This document shows, one piece after another, positions 10,641-21,779 of a DNA stretch of 64,000 nt. The notes under the pieces are model-generated. The model was not told the origin of the DNA. It saw only the letters and a list, made by a program, of their open reading frames with translations, and searched no databases. Within the stretch, counting starts at the first letter, position 1. Each line of letters starts with the position of its first letter. Origin of the DNA: Lenzites betulinus. Taxonomy: Eukaryota; Basidiomycota; Agaricomycetes; Polyporales; Polyporaceae. The position numbers and the translations under genes were made by a program. Location of the stretch: assembly GCA_022264855.1 (NCBI GenBank), contig JABYQU010000020.1, positions 62,001-126,000 of the forward strand, given 5' to 3'.

Positions 10641-12011
10641 CTGTTTTGAGGTGTTCCCTCCATACCTCCGTCACTTCTCCACCAAATCTCATGATGTTTG
10701 GTGCAACGTAATCCTGAACACTATGCCAGTACAGCTGTGCTGCCTGATCTAAATAATATGCCCCCCAAATGCAACAGATTGGGCTACACTGTGCACTACT
10801 GATAAGGAGCCTATAAGAGATCCAGATGTCCGATAACACTTTTGAACACATTTATTGGTAGCTATAGTATACACAGACAACATGCAAAAGAGAACAGGGC
10901 CATATCTGTACAGGATATAATATTATGGAGCAAACAAGCTGGAAGTGCACCAAATGTACAGCAAGAGGGCACGGAAGGGGTAGGCTGTTCTAAATCATGC
11001 CAAGCTGGAAATATGTATGGATATATTGCCAGTACACACTGCAAAGGCTTTCAAGGGAATCTATTAGGAACTGAGGGCCCTGGAGGGTGATCTATTGGCA
11101 GGGAGGCAGGAGGAGGGGCAGAATACATGTGGATAGAATATCCTGAGAGTAGGCCCGTTTTAAAGGTCTGCTAAATACAAATCCAACGGTGTACTGGGTG
11201 GATTTATAAGTGCCCTGGATCAGGAGCTATTGAGCAAACAAAACGGCTGCTTTTTGCGAAAATGCGAAAGGCCATATCTTCATCAGTACAGCGTCGGGGG
11301 CTATGCAAATAGCTGTCCCAGAAAGCCCTGGACTATAGCTTTCAAATGATATATTGATCAATGTAATGGGCCCAGAGGAACCAATTATATGCTGCATGCA
11401 CCTACCAGGACCTGCTGACCCCTGCCCTGGGTTCGCTTTTTTGACTGCTTTTGGTCGGTTTTTAGCCCCCACAGAACACCCTAATATGTATCATGATCAC
11501 CACATATACATAGGGCACAAAGTGGGGCAGTAATGCACCCAGGGAGGCCAAAAGGGAGCCCCCAGGGGGTGGTAGTAGGCCCCTGCCCCATTTGGAAGCC
11601 AAAAAAGCGCCCAAATGCGGTCATTTGGTATACCTACCCTATTAGGAAGCCAAAAAAGCGCCCATTAAGCGGTAAACAGGGACCTACAAGCAGGCACTGA
11701 TTTTACAACCATTAACACCATCCCAAGCAGCTTTTAACAACATTAAACAACCTTAGGGCGCATTTTACAACCATTAACAACATCCAAAGCAGCTTTTAAC
11801 AATAACTAACATCATTTAACAATCCTAGGGTCCATTGTATAAATGCGCTCTATTTAACAATCAATAACAACACTGTACAGATTAACAACCATTAATGGGT
11901 TTGTACAACACCTGGGGGCCAGATTAACAATAAACTATGGTGACCACAGAATACACAACTTGTGCACCAGGTAGGTGGGCTATTGTAATACAACAGTGGT
12001 AACCACAAGTG
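10641..12011. mobile_element. Single-arm foldback copy FB2
   Basis: About 1.37 kb matching the right arm of FB1 plus roughly 17 bp of its central spacer (homology starts GGCTGTTYTGAGG). It ends with the same CCACAAGTG terminus at 12011. The stretch 11700-11930 is diverged and AT-rich, with TTAACAACCATTAACA-type repeats. The left arm is absent. Its inner end abuts minus-strand gypsy RT and its outer end abuts plus-strand gypsy integrase, so it lies at a strand switch. Confidence 0.8.
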
Positions 12012-12530
12012 CAAACCTACCATGCGAATAAGCATAGGCAGGAGGAACCTGAGTTCCAGATTGGAGACTTAGTCTATCTCTCGACTAAGAACCTAACCGT
12101 GCCCAAAGGTCGAGCACGCAAGCTCGTGCCTAAATACATCGGGCCATACAAGATTTTGGAGTGCATACCTCGCACTTCCAACTATGTATTGGACCTACCC
12201 TCGGAATTACGAGAGCGGCGAATACATCCCAAATTCCATGTCTCCCTACTTAGGAGACATGAAGCCAACGACGATGCGGTATTCCCGCATCGCGATGCCC
12301 AAGCCTTCTACGACTTCGGGCTCAGCGACGACGCTGAATGGTTGGTCGACGACATAGTCGGCCACGAGTGGCAAGGCGCCAGATGTCGGTTTCACGTACG
12401 GTGGACCCAGGGCGACCATACTTGGGAGCCGTATGAGAGTTGTAAAGATCTCACAGCGTTGGACGAGTATTGTACGCTCATGGGAGTCAGCTCATGGCGA
12501 GCCTTACCCCGGAAACCAGCCGCACACTAA
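12012..12530 (+). pseudogene. Gypsy-3 integrase C-terminus with chromodomain
   Basis: The C-terminal piece of a gypsy polyprotein, cut at its start by FB2. It opens with QTYHANKHRQEEPEFQIGD and the GDLVYLSTKNL block of the integrase C-terminal domain. KYIGPYKILE, YVLDLP and HPKFHVSLLRRH follow, typical of chromoviruses. A chromodomain comes next: EWLVDDIVGHEWQGARCRF, VRWTQGDHTWEPYESC. It ends ALPRKPAAH at 12530. Chromodomains direct gypsy integration to marked chromatin. No upstream pol of the same strand is present. It shares its element with the ORF and LTR that follow. Confidence 0.88.
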
Positions 12531-12853
12531 TACGTGTGCGGTGGGGAGTAGCTACGCCGATACGGCGAGTGTAGCCAGTGCGGCGTCAAAGGAGAAAAGG
12601 ACTTGTGCGTCCGGCGTTGAAGGCGCGAGCACAGCCACCTGCTAGCAAGCGCTCGCACGCGGTCACATGTGCTACGCGCGACGTGTCGCGTAATTACAGC
12701 TCAGATTCGAGCTCAGCCAGCGCTTAGCGTGGCTCCGCGACCCTGCGACTGGCGAATTGCCAGCTCGCGCTCGCCTAACCTCACACTCGTCTCTCTTGCT
12801 TTCACTACGACTCTCTCACTCGCCCACTCGCCCTCAACACTCGCACCACCGCC
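12531..12853 (+). other. Gypsy-3 inter-ORF spacer
   Basis: About 320 bp between the chromodomain stop and the next ORF. It is CG- and TC-rich, with a pyrimidine-rich stretch (CTCACACTCGTCTCTCTTGCTTTC) shortly before the ATG at 12854, as is common upstream of fungal start codons. No gene is seen. Confidence 0.5.
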
Positions 12854-15223
12854 ATGAACCCGGACCAATCCCAGCCGCCTCACGCACCCCTCAACGCACC
12901 CCCGAGCGCCACTACCGAAATGGTAGTGGATCGCCCAGCACCCCCCTCTACCGCCATGCCACCAAACGTGGCCTTCCCGAATCCTGCCGCCCCAGCCGTG
13001 CATCAGCAAGTAGCTGGGTATCCTGCGCCGTATCCGGCCCAGTACCAGTACGGCGGTGCCCCAACGCAGACACCGCCTACGAATCAATATCCGCAGCCGG
13101 GATACGGCTACGCGTACCCGCCCGCGTACCCTCAAGCACATGGGGCGTCGGTCTCAGCGTTTGCTCCGCCCCAAAATCAGGTCGCTCCCATGGGCGTAAT
13201 GCCAGGGATGCCCCCTATCATGCCACTGAGCATGAACCTGGCCTGGGGACCGGTAGCAGAGCATCCGCTCCTCGTCGCGCATACGACGGGCTGCGTGATC
13301 TGCGCCGAGTTCATCCGCCATCTTCGGGGCGCGCAGTCGGAGCCATCGCTGCGCGAAGCTCAAATGAGCGTGCAAGCTCAGCTTCAAGCCCGGTTCTGGC
13401 AGTACTTCGAGGAGCATAGTCGCTCCAAGGAGGGAGGGGACGCCGCGGAGAACGAGCGGCGTATAGCCGAACTGCAAGAGCAGTTGAAGGAGGCACGGCG
13501 GCTTGCAGATGAGCGTCGTGAGACGATGGAGCGGTACCGTCGCGAGCGCAACGACGAGCGCGAGCGGTACGACGATCTGCAAGACGAGAAGGATCGACTC
13601 CAGCAGCAGCTGGAGGATATGAAGAAACAACAGGAGTCTCGAGCAGAAACTGCTCGTTACCAACCTTACAGCCGTCCCAACGAGGACAGGACGGTGCGGC
13701 GCGGGGATAGGCGCGAGGACATGTCGTCCCGCTTTCCCCCGCCAATATCAGCAGGGGACGTCCGTGGATTTGACATGTTCCGACAAGGATCGTCTACCAC
13801 GACTCGGCCGACGCAGACGTCGCCCGAGACCCAAAGAATCGAGCCGCCGCGGGAAGAGCCGGCCCCGCACCCCATGGTCGACTACGACTTCTCGTCGGAA
13901 GACGAGGCTACGTTCGACGCCAAACGGGCGCGGCGTATTTCGAGTCGGCAAGTGATGCGGAACGCGCGTCGAGGAGTACCAGCTCCTCTGCGCCCGGGCA
14001 CGATGACGTGGACAGGCACGACTGCCGCCTCTCATCAGTCGCTCATCCCCAACTGGCCCCACGACGAGTTAGCCGCACCGGCGAACTCGGACCCCAAGCT
14101 CACCAACCATTGGTACGACTTCGTGCCAATGACTCAAGAGGAGGCCCGGCAAATCTTGGATGCCTCGCACACTGACATGGGTCAGGCGCGGCATCGCATA
14201 CAACATCTGCTGGCGCAGGTCAACGCCAACCCCGCACTGACCAGCGTGCGGGGATTACAAGTCTTGGTGAGCAGCTGGCGGAACCCCGACCGAGCTGGTC
14301 CCTCGGGTGGCCCATCCAATCGGACAGGTCCCACCGTAGACCAGCCCCACCCGGCTGCATATACGCCGCCGGGGTTAATCCCTACAAGCACGGCGCATCT
14401 GCCGATGCCCACCACCCGCAACGACCGCCCGATTGCAGGACGGCCGTATCGCTCCAAGCAGCAGCCGCACGTGAAGCTCGCGCAGCCACGGCTGGACTCC
14501 ACCGCGAAGGAGCTTCGCGAGTGGATGAAGAACTACCCGTCGTCTCGTCCGTCGTGGATGACGGTCGCCCCCGACGGTCGGCCGCAACTGGTCCACGTCG
14601 AGTTCCACCAGATGGGTCGCCGCGCTTTGACGCGCCGTGTAACCCCGTCTGAACGCGGACGGTGGCTCTCGCTGACGAACGTATTGTTCTCAGTGCCGGG
14701 CCTGTACCGTCATATCATTCTGACGGGACAGTACCCTGTCAGCCCCGAGAGCACCACGCAGGCATATCCCGGCAGCTTTGCAGAGGACGTGCTGTCCCTG
14801 TTTCACGTCGCACTCTGGTACGCCCGACTAGGCGTCACCATCGAGTGGGCAGACGAGCACCGCGACGCGGCCGCGCGATCCCGCGCCGCTCGCGAAGGAA
14901 TCACTCCCGGGGAACCTATCACGGCTCTCCCCGGCATACACTCTGTATCGGAGGTGGTCAATGTACCCCCTCCCCAATCCCTAAACATAGCGGCGACACC
15001 CACGTCGACCGCTACCAACGAGGCTCCGGCCGCTAACCCCGCTCCTCCCCCTCCAGCTCACGCGTCGAACGACAACATGGAGGTCGAGGAGGGCGAGGCT
15101 ACGCCCACCACCACTGCCCCGGTCACCGAAATGGGTGACGCAGGGGCTTGTCAAGAGACTCAAGGAGAGCCGGGAGGCGATGCTCCCCCTCCTTACGACG
15201 ATGCTACGTCCATGGCGTCGTGA
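12854..15223 (+). CDS. Gypsy-3 accessory ORF between pol and 3' LTR
   Basis: A 789-aa protein in the position where env lies in other gypsy elements, but without signal peptide or membrane segments. The first ~135 residues are Pro/Ala/Tyr/Gln-rich and disordered. A segment with WGPVAEHPLL...CVICAEF follows, then a long heptad-rich coiled coil (about 195-265, ERRIAELQEQLKEARRLADE), a basic stretch, a conserved-looking globular part (HWYDFVPMTQEEARQILDA; ELREWMKNYPSSRPSWM; GRWLSLTNVLFSVPGLYRHI; FHVALWYARLGVTIEW) and an acidic tail. Function is unknown. The coiled coil makes a structural or Gag-like assembly role conceivable. The frame is fully open. Confidence 0.6.
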   Translation: MNPDQSQPPHAPLNAPPSATTEMVVDRPAPPSTAMPPNVAFPNPAAPAVHQQVAGYPAPYPAQYQYGGAPTQTPPTNQYPQPGYGYAYPPAYPQAHGASVSAFAPPQNQVAPMGVMPGMPPIMPLSMNLAWGPVAEHPLLVAHTTGCVICAEFIRHLRGAQSEPSLREAQMSVQAQLQARFWQYFEEHSRSKEGGDAAENERRIAELQEQLKEARRLADERRETMERYRRERNDERERYDDLQDEKDRLQQQLEDMKKQQESRAETARYQPYSRPNEDRTVRRGDRREDMSSRFPPPISAGDVRGFDMFRQGSSTTTRPTQTSPETQRIEPPREEPAPHPMVDYDFSSEDEATFDAKRARRISSRQVMRNARRGVPAPLRPGTMTWTGTTAASHQSLIPNWPHDELAAPANSDPKLTNHWYDFVPMTQEEARQILDASHTDMGQARHRIQHLLAQVNANPALTSVRGLQVLVSSWRNPDRAGPSGGPSNRTGPTVDQPHPAAYTPPGLIPTSTAHLPMPTTRNDRPIAGRPYRSKQQPHVKLAQPRLDSTAKELREWMKNYPSSRPSWMTVAPDGRPQLVHVEFHQMGRRALTRRVTPSERGRWLSLTNVLFSVPGLYRHIILTGQYPVSPESTTQAYPGSFAEDVLSLFHVALWYARLGVTIEWADEHRDAAARSRAAREGITPGEPITALPGIHSVSEVVNVPPPQSLNIAATPTSTATNEAPAANPAPPPPAHASNDNMEVEEGEATPTTTAPVTEMGDAGACQETQGEPGGDAPPPYDDATSMAS

Positions 15224-15566
15224 ACCTATGTGGTTCACCGCCCATGATACTATCACCGCGCAGGTGCCTGCCCCACCTGCGTCGACTACTATTGGCTAAT
15301 CAACAATCATAACCCCACCGAAATTGGTGGACGAGTATATTATCGGGCATGCCGCCTCTTACCGTCAGCCTCGTCGAGCACGGTTCGTACACCCAGACGC
15401 AGGGTCACCTATCGGTGACCCCTACCATGAACCGTCGGACGCCACGACGACTTCTGTGTATCATAGGCGTAATGGCCACTGCTATTTGTGGCCCTCAAAA
15501 AATATATACTATTTATATTCTTTACTATACATCTGTAGACCTGGGATCAGGTCTAGTGGGGGAGAG
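15224..15566 (+). other. Gypsy-3 3' untranslated segment with polypurine tract
   Basis: A non-coding stretch after the accessory ORF. It ends in the purine run CTAGTGGGGGAGAG at about 15553-15566, which immediately precedes the LTR start TGTAAGG, so it is the plus-strand primer site. Nothing else is recognised. Confidence 0.7.
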
Positions 15567-15862
15567 TGTAAGGAGCGCGTATCCTGCGCTCCTACAGGAT
15601 CCTTTAGTTGTGCGAAACGCACAACTAAAATATACGGAATCGGACCATACGTACACGCGCGCATATTAGCGCGCGGATAGCCGCATGTATGTAATGCCAC
15701 CGCGTACGGTGTCCCGAGTATTCGGAACTCGGGCGCCTGGTGGAGGGTAAGTCCTTACTACCCTCCACCATCCCTACGAGTACGCCGAGCCCAAATACGA
15801 GCCCGGACCAGAGTACCCAAGGGATAGGAGCCCAGTAAGGCACCTACCCCGTCATTCTTACA
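15567..15862 (+). repeat. 3' LTR of Gypsy-3 (296 bp)
   Basis: Starts TGTAAGGAGCGCG and ends GTCATTCTTACA, with the 5-bp inverted ends TGTAA/TTACA. It contains the internal inverted pair AGTTGTGCG/CGCACAACT. An inverted copy of the same length lies at 16968-17263 and differs at only a few positions that I could see. Confidence 0.88.
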
Positions 15863-16862
15863 ATATGGAACCGTAACGCGGTTCCTCCGGGTCGAACACT
15901 ACGTTCCTGCGAGGCATCGCATTCGATGCTCCGCCTTGACCGATAGGTCTCGGTGTCGACTCAAACACCGGCTGCGAACGTCTACGTTCTATGTCGGATT
16001 CACTGAGTCCAGCCCTCTTCAGTCGTTCGCGCCGGCTGGCTTCCCAGCGACGCTGTTCGTCCATTTCCGCCTCGAGATCTGGGGCTGACTCGTATCCGAG
16101 TAGCTCGTCTTCGACCTCGTGTTCGTCGCCAGCAGCTTCACCTGCTGGCAGCTCGACATCGCTGTCCATTTCGGACCTATTCGGTCCATGCCCGTCGGAT
16201 CCATGTAATACGGTCAGGCCTGTAATGTGGCCAGCCAGCTCGTCTTCTGCGTCCAATATCTGGTTCCGTAATTCGCGGAACCGGGTTGCAGACCGCTGCA
16301 GTGCGCTGAGCAGCTCGAGCGAGGTTGATGGGGCAATGGAGTCGCGACGATGTCGGTCGCGAACGCCTTGCCACCGTTTGCTGACCTTCGCTAGACCTTT
16401 CGAGTCTAGCGACAGCTGGGAACTCCTACTTGCTGACCTCGGCAATTGACTCGCCGCTGGCCGCGGCGATTCCGGGCCTCGTACTGAGCCAACCACGATA
16501 CTACGTGGTTGGCTGACGTATTCCAACGACGGGGAATCCGCGCGAATAGACGGCGGGCCTGTCCGAGTCACTGGAGGGGGCATAACACTCGTATGCGAGT
16601 GAGCTCTTGACGGCGCACGAGAAACGTTCGCTGCGGGGTGTACGGTCGTCTCGACCGGCACGTTTACATTCTCGGAACGCGAAGTTACGTTCCGAGTCCG
16701 TCGCGCGCCCGCATGCGGGTGTGAGTACACTGGCGCGGGGGGGGTGTTGCGACGTGGCACGCCAGCACCGATATCAGTGCGTGGCGGGAGGGAAGAAGCT
16801 CGCGGGGGGGAATTAGGCCTACTCGGCCGCTTGCTTCCGGAACCTGGCGCGGATTCTTCCAT
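15863..16862 (-). pseudogene. Gypsy-4 gag N-terminal fragment
   Basis: A minus-strand ORF starting at 16862, 105 bp inside an LTR of the same strand, which is where gag begins. The first ~150 residues are Ser/Pro/Arg-rich and disordered. A helical part follows (KRWQGVRDRHRRDS; LELLSALQRSATRFRELRNQ), then an acidic region and an Arg-rich end (RRWEASRRERLKRAGLSES). It is cut at 15863 by the end of the oppositely oriented 296-bp LTR, which supplies the stop codon. No zinc knuckle is reached. It may belong to the same minus-strand element as the RT block at 8910-10640. Confidence 0.6.
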
Positions 16863-16967
16863 TTGGAAGGATGTCGAGTTGTTTATGGCAGATGTTGTTG
16901 ATGATTGATGACGTGGTAACGTCGAGCCCCAAATATGGGCGTGTAAGTATCACGGAGAGTAAAAAAG

Positions 16968-17263
16968 TGTAAGAATGACGGGGTAGGTGCCTTACTGGGC
17001 TCCTATCCCTTGGGTACTCTGGTCCGGGCTCGTATTTGGGCTCGGCGTACTCGTAGGGATGGTGGAGGGTAGTAAGGACTTACCCTCCACCAGGCGCCCG
17101 AGTTCCGAACACTCGGGACACCGTACGCGGTGGTATTACATACATGCGGCTATCCGCGCGCCAATATGTGCGCGTGTACGTATGGTCCGATTCCGTATAT
17201 TTTAGTTGTGCGTTTCGCACAACTAAAGGATCCTGTAGGAGCGCAGGATACGCGCTCCTTACA
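16968..17263 (-). repeat. 5' LTR of Gypsy-4 (296 bp, inverted)
   Basis: Reverse-complement copy of the LTR at 15567-15862, also 296 bp. It runs TGTAAGAATGACG...CGCGCTCCTTACA on the plus strand. Its outer edge at 17263/17264 lies inside the copia 5' LTR, so this gypsy inserted into copia and removed the first ~86 bp of that LTR from view. Confidence 0.88.
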
Positions 17264-17435
17264 GTACCTCAGTTGGTTCCGCAATACCGCTGAGGTATGC
17301 CCCCCCCGTTCCTTCATCTCTCACCATAGAAACATCCTAACATGTACTCTTAGTCTAGGCTGACAGAGTACAGGTGAAATACAGTTGGTTCCGCAATACC
17401 GCTGAGTCTAGGCTGACAGAGTACAGCATTTAACA
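17264..17435 (+). repeat. Copia 5' LTR, 5'-truncated
   Basis: The last 172 bp of the LTR, ending CATTTAACA. By comparison with 54082-54339 the first ~86 bp are missing, replaced by the gypsy LTR end at 17263. It contains two copies each of GTTGGTTCCGCAATACCGCTGAG and CTAGGCTGACAGAGTACAG. Confidence 0.9.
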
Positions 17436-17445
17436 GGTTATGAGC
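17436..17445 (+). promoter_or_regulatory. Copia primer-binding site (initiator Met-tRNA fragment)
   Basis: GGTTATGAGC directly follows the LTR. It is complementary to the anticodon-loop region of initiator tRNA-Met (GCTCATAACC), as used for half-tRNA priming by copia-type elements. Confidence 0.65.
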
Positions 17446-17660
17446 TGTTGCGCCGTTTGATCCCCATTGATCAACGCCTCCGCCGCCCTAGACTTCGGAA
17501 CCCCGCCCCAGTACCCCCTGGTGCTTTTTCCCCGCGTCCTTAGCACATTTCCCGGCCTCGCTACGCCGCGCTCTTGCTCGTCGTCGTCGCCTCGTCGTCC
17601 CTCTTTTCCCCAGTCACACAACCAACCTTGCCTTCACATCTTCAACATCCTCTCCCTTCG

Positions 17661-20600
17661 ATGGCACCCAAGATCGAGCACGTTCGTACCGCATCCGGTC
17701 GTTTCGACGATATCACCCCGGGCTTCTCCCCGGTGTCCCCGGCGATCACCCCGGAGCCTTTCTCCTCGATCGCTGTCTCGGCTTCTTCCGCTACGGTGAC
17801 GTCGTCCTGCGCACCGATCGAATGCGACCCGATCACCCAGATCTCGATTCCCTCGTCCTCCCGTGCTAAGTTCTCCGCTGAGGATTTACTTGACCTGAAC
17901 CTGGGCAACTTCCGCCAGTGGGAGTTCCTCATCCGGGACGTTCTCGCTCTCTGCGGTGGTCTCGAAGAGTACTTGGACCCGTCGTACACGTGCCCCGTCG
18001 GTTCGTCTCGCACCTCCGATGCCCGCCACTGGAACCTCAATGATCGCCACGTTCGGGCCTTCCTTCGTCTCCAGTGTTCGCGCCACGAGCTTGCCCATAT
18101 CAACTCTCATCCCAACCCCCCGCAGACGGCCGCGTCCATGTGGGAGTTCTTAGTCGCTCGTCACCTTCGCCACGGCGCCCACACTCAAGTCTTCCTCTTG
18201 CACGATCTTCTCCAACTCCGGATGGACAGCGGTCCTCTTCTTGTCATCCAGGCTCAGAAAGCTATTGCCCTCTGCCAGGAGATCATCGAGATGGGGACGC
18301 TCGACGCCGAAGCCCTCGCCAAGGTCACTTTGCTCAATATGCTGCGCGAGCATTTCCCGCAGATCCAGAGTAACCTTGCCGACTCCATCTCGCGCTCTAC
18401 CGAAGCGGCCCCGTTCACTGTCGCCGACATTATCAAACGTCTCGAGGTCGAACGTGTCCTTATCATTTCCCGCTCGCACTCTGGCATGCCGGCCGACTCT
18501 GCTCTCTCCGCTCAGGCCTCCGTGTCTCGCCGTGACCTTATTTGCAGCAACTGCAAGCGCAAAGGCCATCCGGTCGCCGATTGTTTCCAGTGCGGCGGGG
18601 CCATGGAGCACCGTAAGCAAGAAATGCAGGACAAAATCGCTGCACGTCGTAAGCCGAACCCTCCGGGCGCGAAGCCTCGCGCGTATGTTGCCGACGCTAC
18701 TCCCGCTGCTGCGCCCGCCTCGGGTGTCGTGGAGGTCGCCAATGCCGCCTACTTCGACCCTTCCCCCTCGCTCTTAACGGATGCTGTCGACGCCGAATGG
18801 CTGGCGTCCGCGGCCGCTCACGGTGACTGCTCGTACGAAGCCTTTCTCGCTCTCGCTGGTCCTCTCACTGCGCGTATGGACTGGGATTCGGCTCTTGTCT
18901 CTGCTGCTGCCGACCCTGAGCCCTTCCTGTTCGATTCTGGCGCCACCACGCACATCTCGCCTCTTCGCTCTGACTTTGAGTCCATCGGCCCTATCCCTCC
19001 CCGCGGTATCCGCGGCGTCAACGGGAGCATCGTCTACGCCGTCGGCCTTGGCCGTATCAAGCTCTCGGTCGGGCGCGGTAAAGTCATCACTCTAGACAAC
19101 GCTTTGTTCGTGCCCGAGGCCACTGTTCGCCTGATCTCTGTGCGGGCTCTTTGCGACGGTCCCCACTCTTACCGCGTCACTTTTTCCGCTCGCGACGTCT
19201 CCATTTTTGATCGCAGCGGCGCGAAGTTCTTTACTGGCGACCGCGTCGGTCGTGGCCTCTATGCACTTTCTGGGAAGTCTCCTGTGATCGCCTCTGCTCT
19301 TATGGCTTCGGCGGCACCCACTCTGGAGACTTGGCATCGTCGTCTTGGTCACGCGAACTACCGCTCCACCCTCGCTGTGGTCGCTCGTGTTCGCGCCTCC
19401 GGTACGCCCGTCAATTCCTCCTCCCCTCCTCCAAAATGTGACTCTTGCATTCTTGGCAAGCAGACGCGTACTCCGGTACCGAAAGTCAGGGAGGGAGTGA
19501 GGAGTGAGGAACGCGGCGCGACCTTCTTTGTGGACGCCGCCGGCGACCAGTGTACCGTATCCGCTAGTGGCAACGTAGCTCCCCTCGATATCATAGATGA
19601 TTGTACCTCGTATGGATGGTCTTTCCCTGTACCCTCTCGCGCCCACTGTGCGCCGAAATTGCGCGACTTCCTCATCGCTCGTCGTGCCGAAGGCTGTCCC
19701 GTCCGCCGGATAGTCATGGACCGTGGCGAGTGCCTCACCTCCGACATCAAGGCCGTCTGCGCGCAACTCGGTGTCGCTTGCGAGACTACCGCGTCCTACA
19801 CCTCCGCGCAAAATGGCAAGGTCGAACGTGTCCATCGCACTTACATGGGCAAGGCGCGCGCTATGCGCATATCCGCTAAGGTGCCCGAGTCCCGCTGGGA
19901 CGAGTTCTATGTCACCGCCTGCTATCTTACAAATCGCACCCCTTCCTCTTCCCTTCCGTCCGGCATTACCCCTTATGAAGCTTGGTTTGGCAAACCCCCC
20001 TCTCTATCCCACCTCCGCGAAATTGGCTGTCGCGCATTCGTACTCATTAACACTCACAACCCTAAACTCCGCGCTCGTTCCTTTGAATGTGTTCTCGTCG
20101 GTTACGGTCTTTCTTCCAAAACCTATCGTTGTTACCATCCTCCCACTCATCGTGTTATCGAATCTTACCATGTTTCTTTCATTGAATCCCACGAGTCTCC
20201 GCGCTCTCCCTCCCCTTCTTCTCCCGCGATGCCCCCTTCCACTTCTCCCGTTTCTCCACCTTCCCCCGTTTCTCCTTCCTCTTGGTCTACGGACCCTCCT
20301 TTCGTTCCCACTGTTCCTCATTCATGTCCGCTCCCTTCCCCTTCTCTTCTCCCCCCTCCCGCGCAACCTTCTTCCGTCGCTCCTCTCGATCCCGCGTCCG
20401 TTCCTGCCAATCTCCCCGCATCAATCGCCCCCGTGACCGCGTCTCGCGACGCCCACGTGACCGTTCCTCCTCGTACGTCTGGCCGCGCTGTCCGTCCCAC
20501 TGAACGCGCTGCCGCACTCGCAAGTCTCCCGTTTGTCTCCTCACTTCAACGCGCGGTCGCGTCGAATCGCGCCTCCAACTCTGCTCCCACCCGCCGCGGT

Positions 20601-21779
20601 CGTTTGCCGTATCAACTGGAGATGGAGACCGCGCTCTACTCCGATGTTGACATCGTTCTCGCCGCCACCATTCAAATCGACGGCGACTACGCGGGCGATC
20701 CCACTTTCCTTCGCGAAGCTATGGCAAGCCCGTATGCCGCCCAATGGTCTGCAGCGCTCCAGGAGGAGTTCTCGTCCATTCGCGAAATGGGTGTCTACTC
20801 CCTCGTTCCTCGCTCTGCCGTCCCCTCCGGCCGTCGCATCATGCACGGAAAGCCCGTCTGGCGCCTCAAACGTGATGAACACGGTGACCCGGTTCGTTTC
20901 AAAGCACGCTGGGTTATTCGCGGCTTTGAGGCCGTTTACGGCCAGGACTACACTCGTACCACTTCTCCAACTATGCGCATGGAATCTTTTCACTTACTTT
21001 TACATCTCGCTGCCTCACTAGACTGGGAGCTACTCCAGGTGGATGTTAAGACTGCGTTCCTCTATGGCCTCCTGCTGGACGACGAAGTCTGCTACATGGA
21101 GCAGCCCAAGGGTTTCGAGGACTCTTCTCACCCCGACCACGTATGGAAACTTCGCAAGGGGCTCTACGGAATGCCTCAAGGCGGTCGTACCTGGAATCGC
21201 ACTATGCACGAGCATCTCACCTCCGTCGGCTTCACTCGTTTGGACGAAGAGTACTGCTTGTACATGCGTTCATCCGCCGAAGGTACCGTCGTCACTGGCG
21301 TACATGTCGATGATTTCTTGGCCATCGCTAGCTCCACCGCCGCCGGCGACCGGTTCAAGGCTGATCTGCGTCGCGCCTGGTCCATCTCAGACCTCGGCGA
21401 GGCCCGCTTCTGTATCGGAATCTCCATCACGCGCGACCGCTCCGCCCGCACAATTCGCATCTCCCAGACTGCCCTCATCGATCGCATAATCGAGCAGTTC
21501 GGTATGTCCGACGCCTTCCCTGTCGCGACGCCCATGGAGCTTGGCAAGAAGCTTTCTCGCTCTCAAGGCCCGTCCACTGACGAAGAGAAGCGCGCCGCCT
21601 TGGCTTGGCCCTACCGCGCTCTTGTCGGCAGCCTAAACTACGTCGCGGTCGGCTCCCGTCCAGACCTATCGTTCGCCGTTCAACAGCTCTCCCAATTCTT
21701 GGACTGCTATGGTCAGGCTCACTGGGACGCCGCCAAACGAGTGGTTCGCTATCTGAAAGGGACTCGTGCTCTTTCCCTC
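17661..21779 (+). pseudogene. Copia gag-pol, interrupted 5' part
   Basis: A single long open frame; the ATG at 17661 (MAPKIEHVRTASGRF) is the best start. Domains in order are: UBN2-like gag; CCHC zinc knuckle CSNCKRKGHPVADC (~18542); aspartic protease FDSGATTHISP (~18935); GAG-pre-integrase ETWHRRLGHAN...CDSCILGKQ; integrase core with LDIIDD, VMDRGE and GKVERVHRTYM; a Pro/Ser-rich linker; and RT with WRLKRDEHG, FKARWVIRGFE, QVDVKTAFLYG and catalytic VHVDDFL (~21303). It reaches the RNase H entry (VVRYLKGTRALSL) at 21779, where the KDZ element begins. No internal stop was found, so the copy was probably active before the insertion. Confidence 0.95.
21773..21779 (+). repeat. Target-site duplication TTCCCTC (left)
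   Basis: The 7-bp direct repeat TTCCCTC flanks the outer KDZ element here and at 53388-53394. Deleting the element with one copy joins the copia codons in frame across the site (RALSL then [11 protein letters not shown]). Confidence 0.9.

Noticed and set aside
10516..10851. Minus-strand ORF joining FB2 to gypsy RT sequence
   Set aside because: It uses a frame different from the real RT reading and is a chance fusion across the junction.
12854..15223. Gypsy accessory ORF as an envelope gene
   Set aside because: No signal peptide, cleavage site or membrane anchor is visible.
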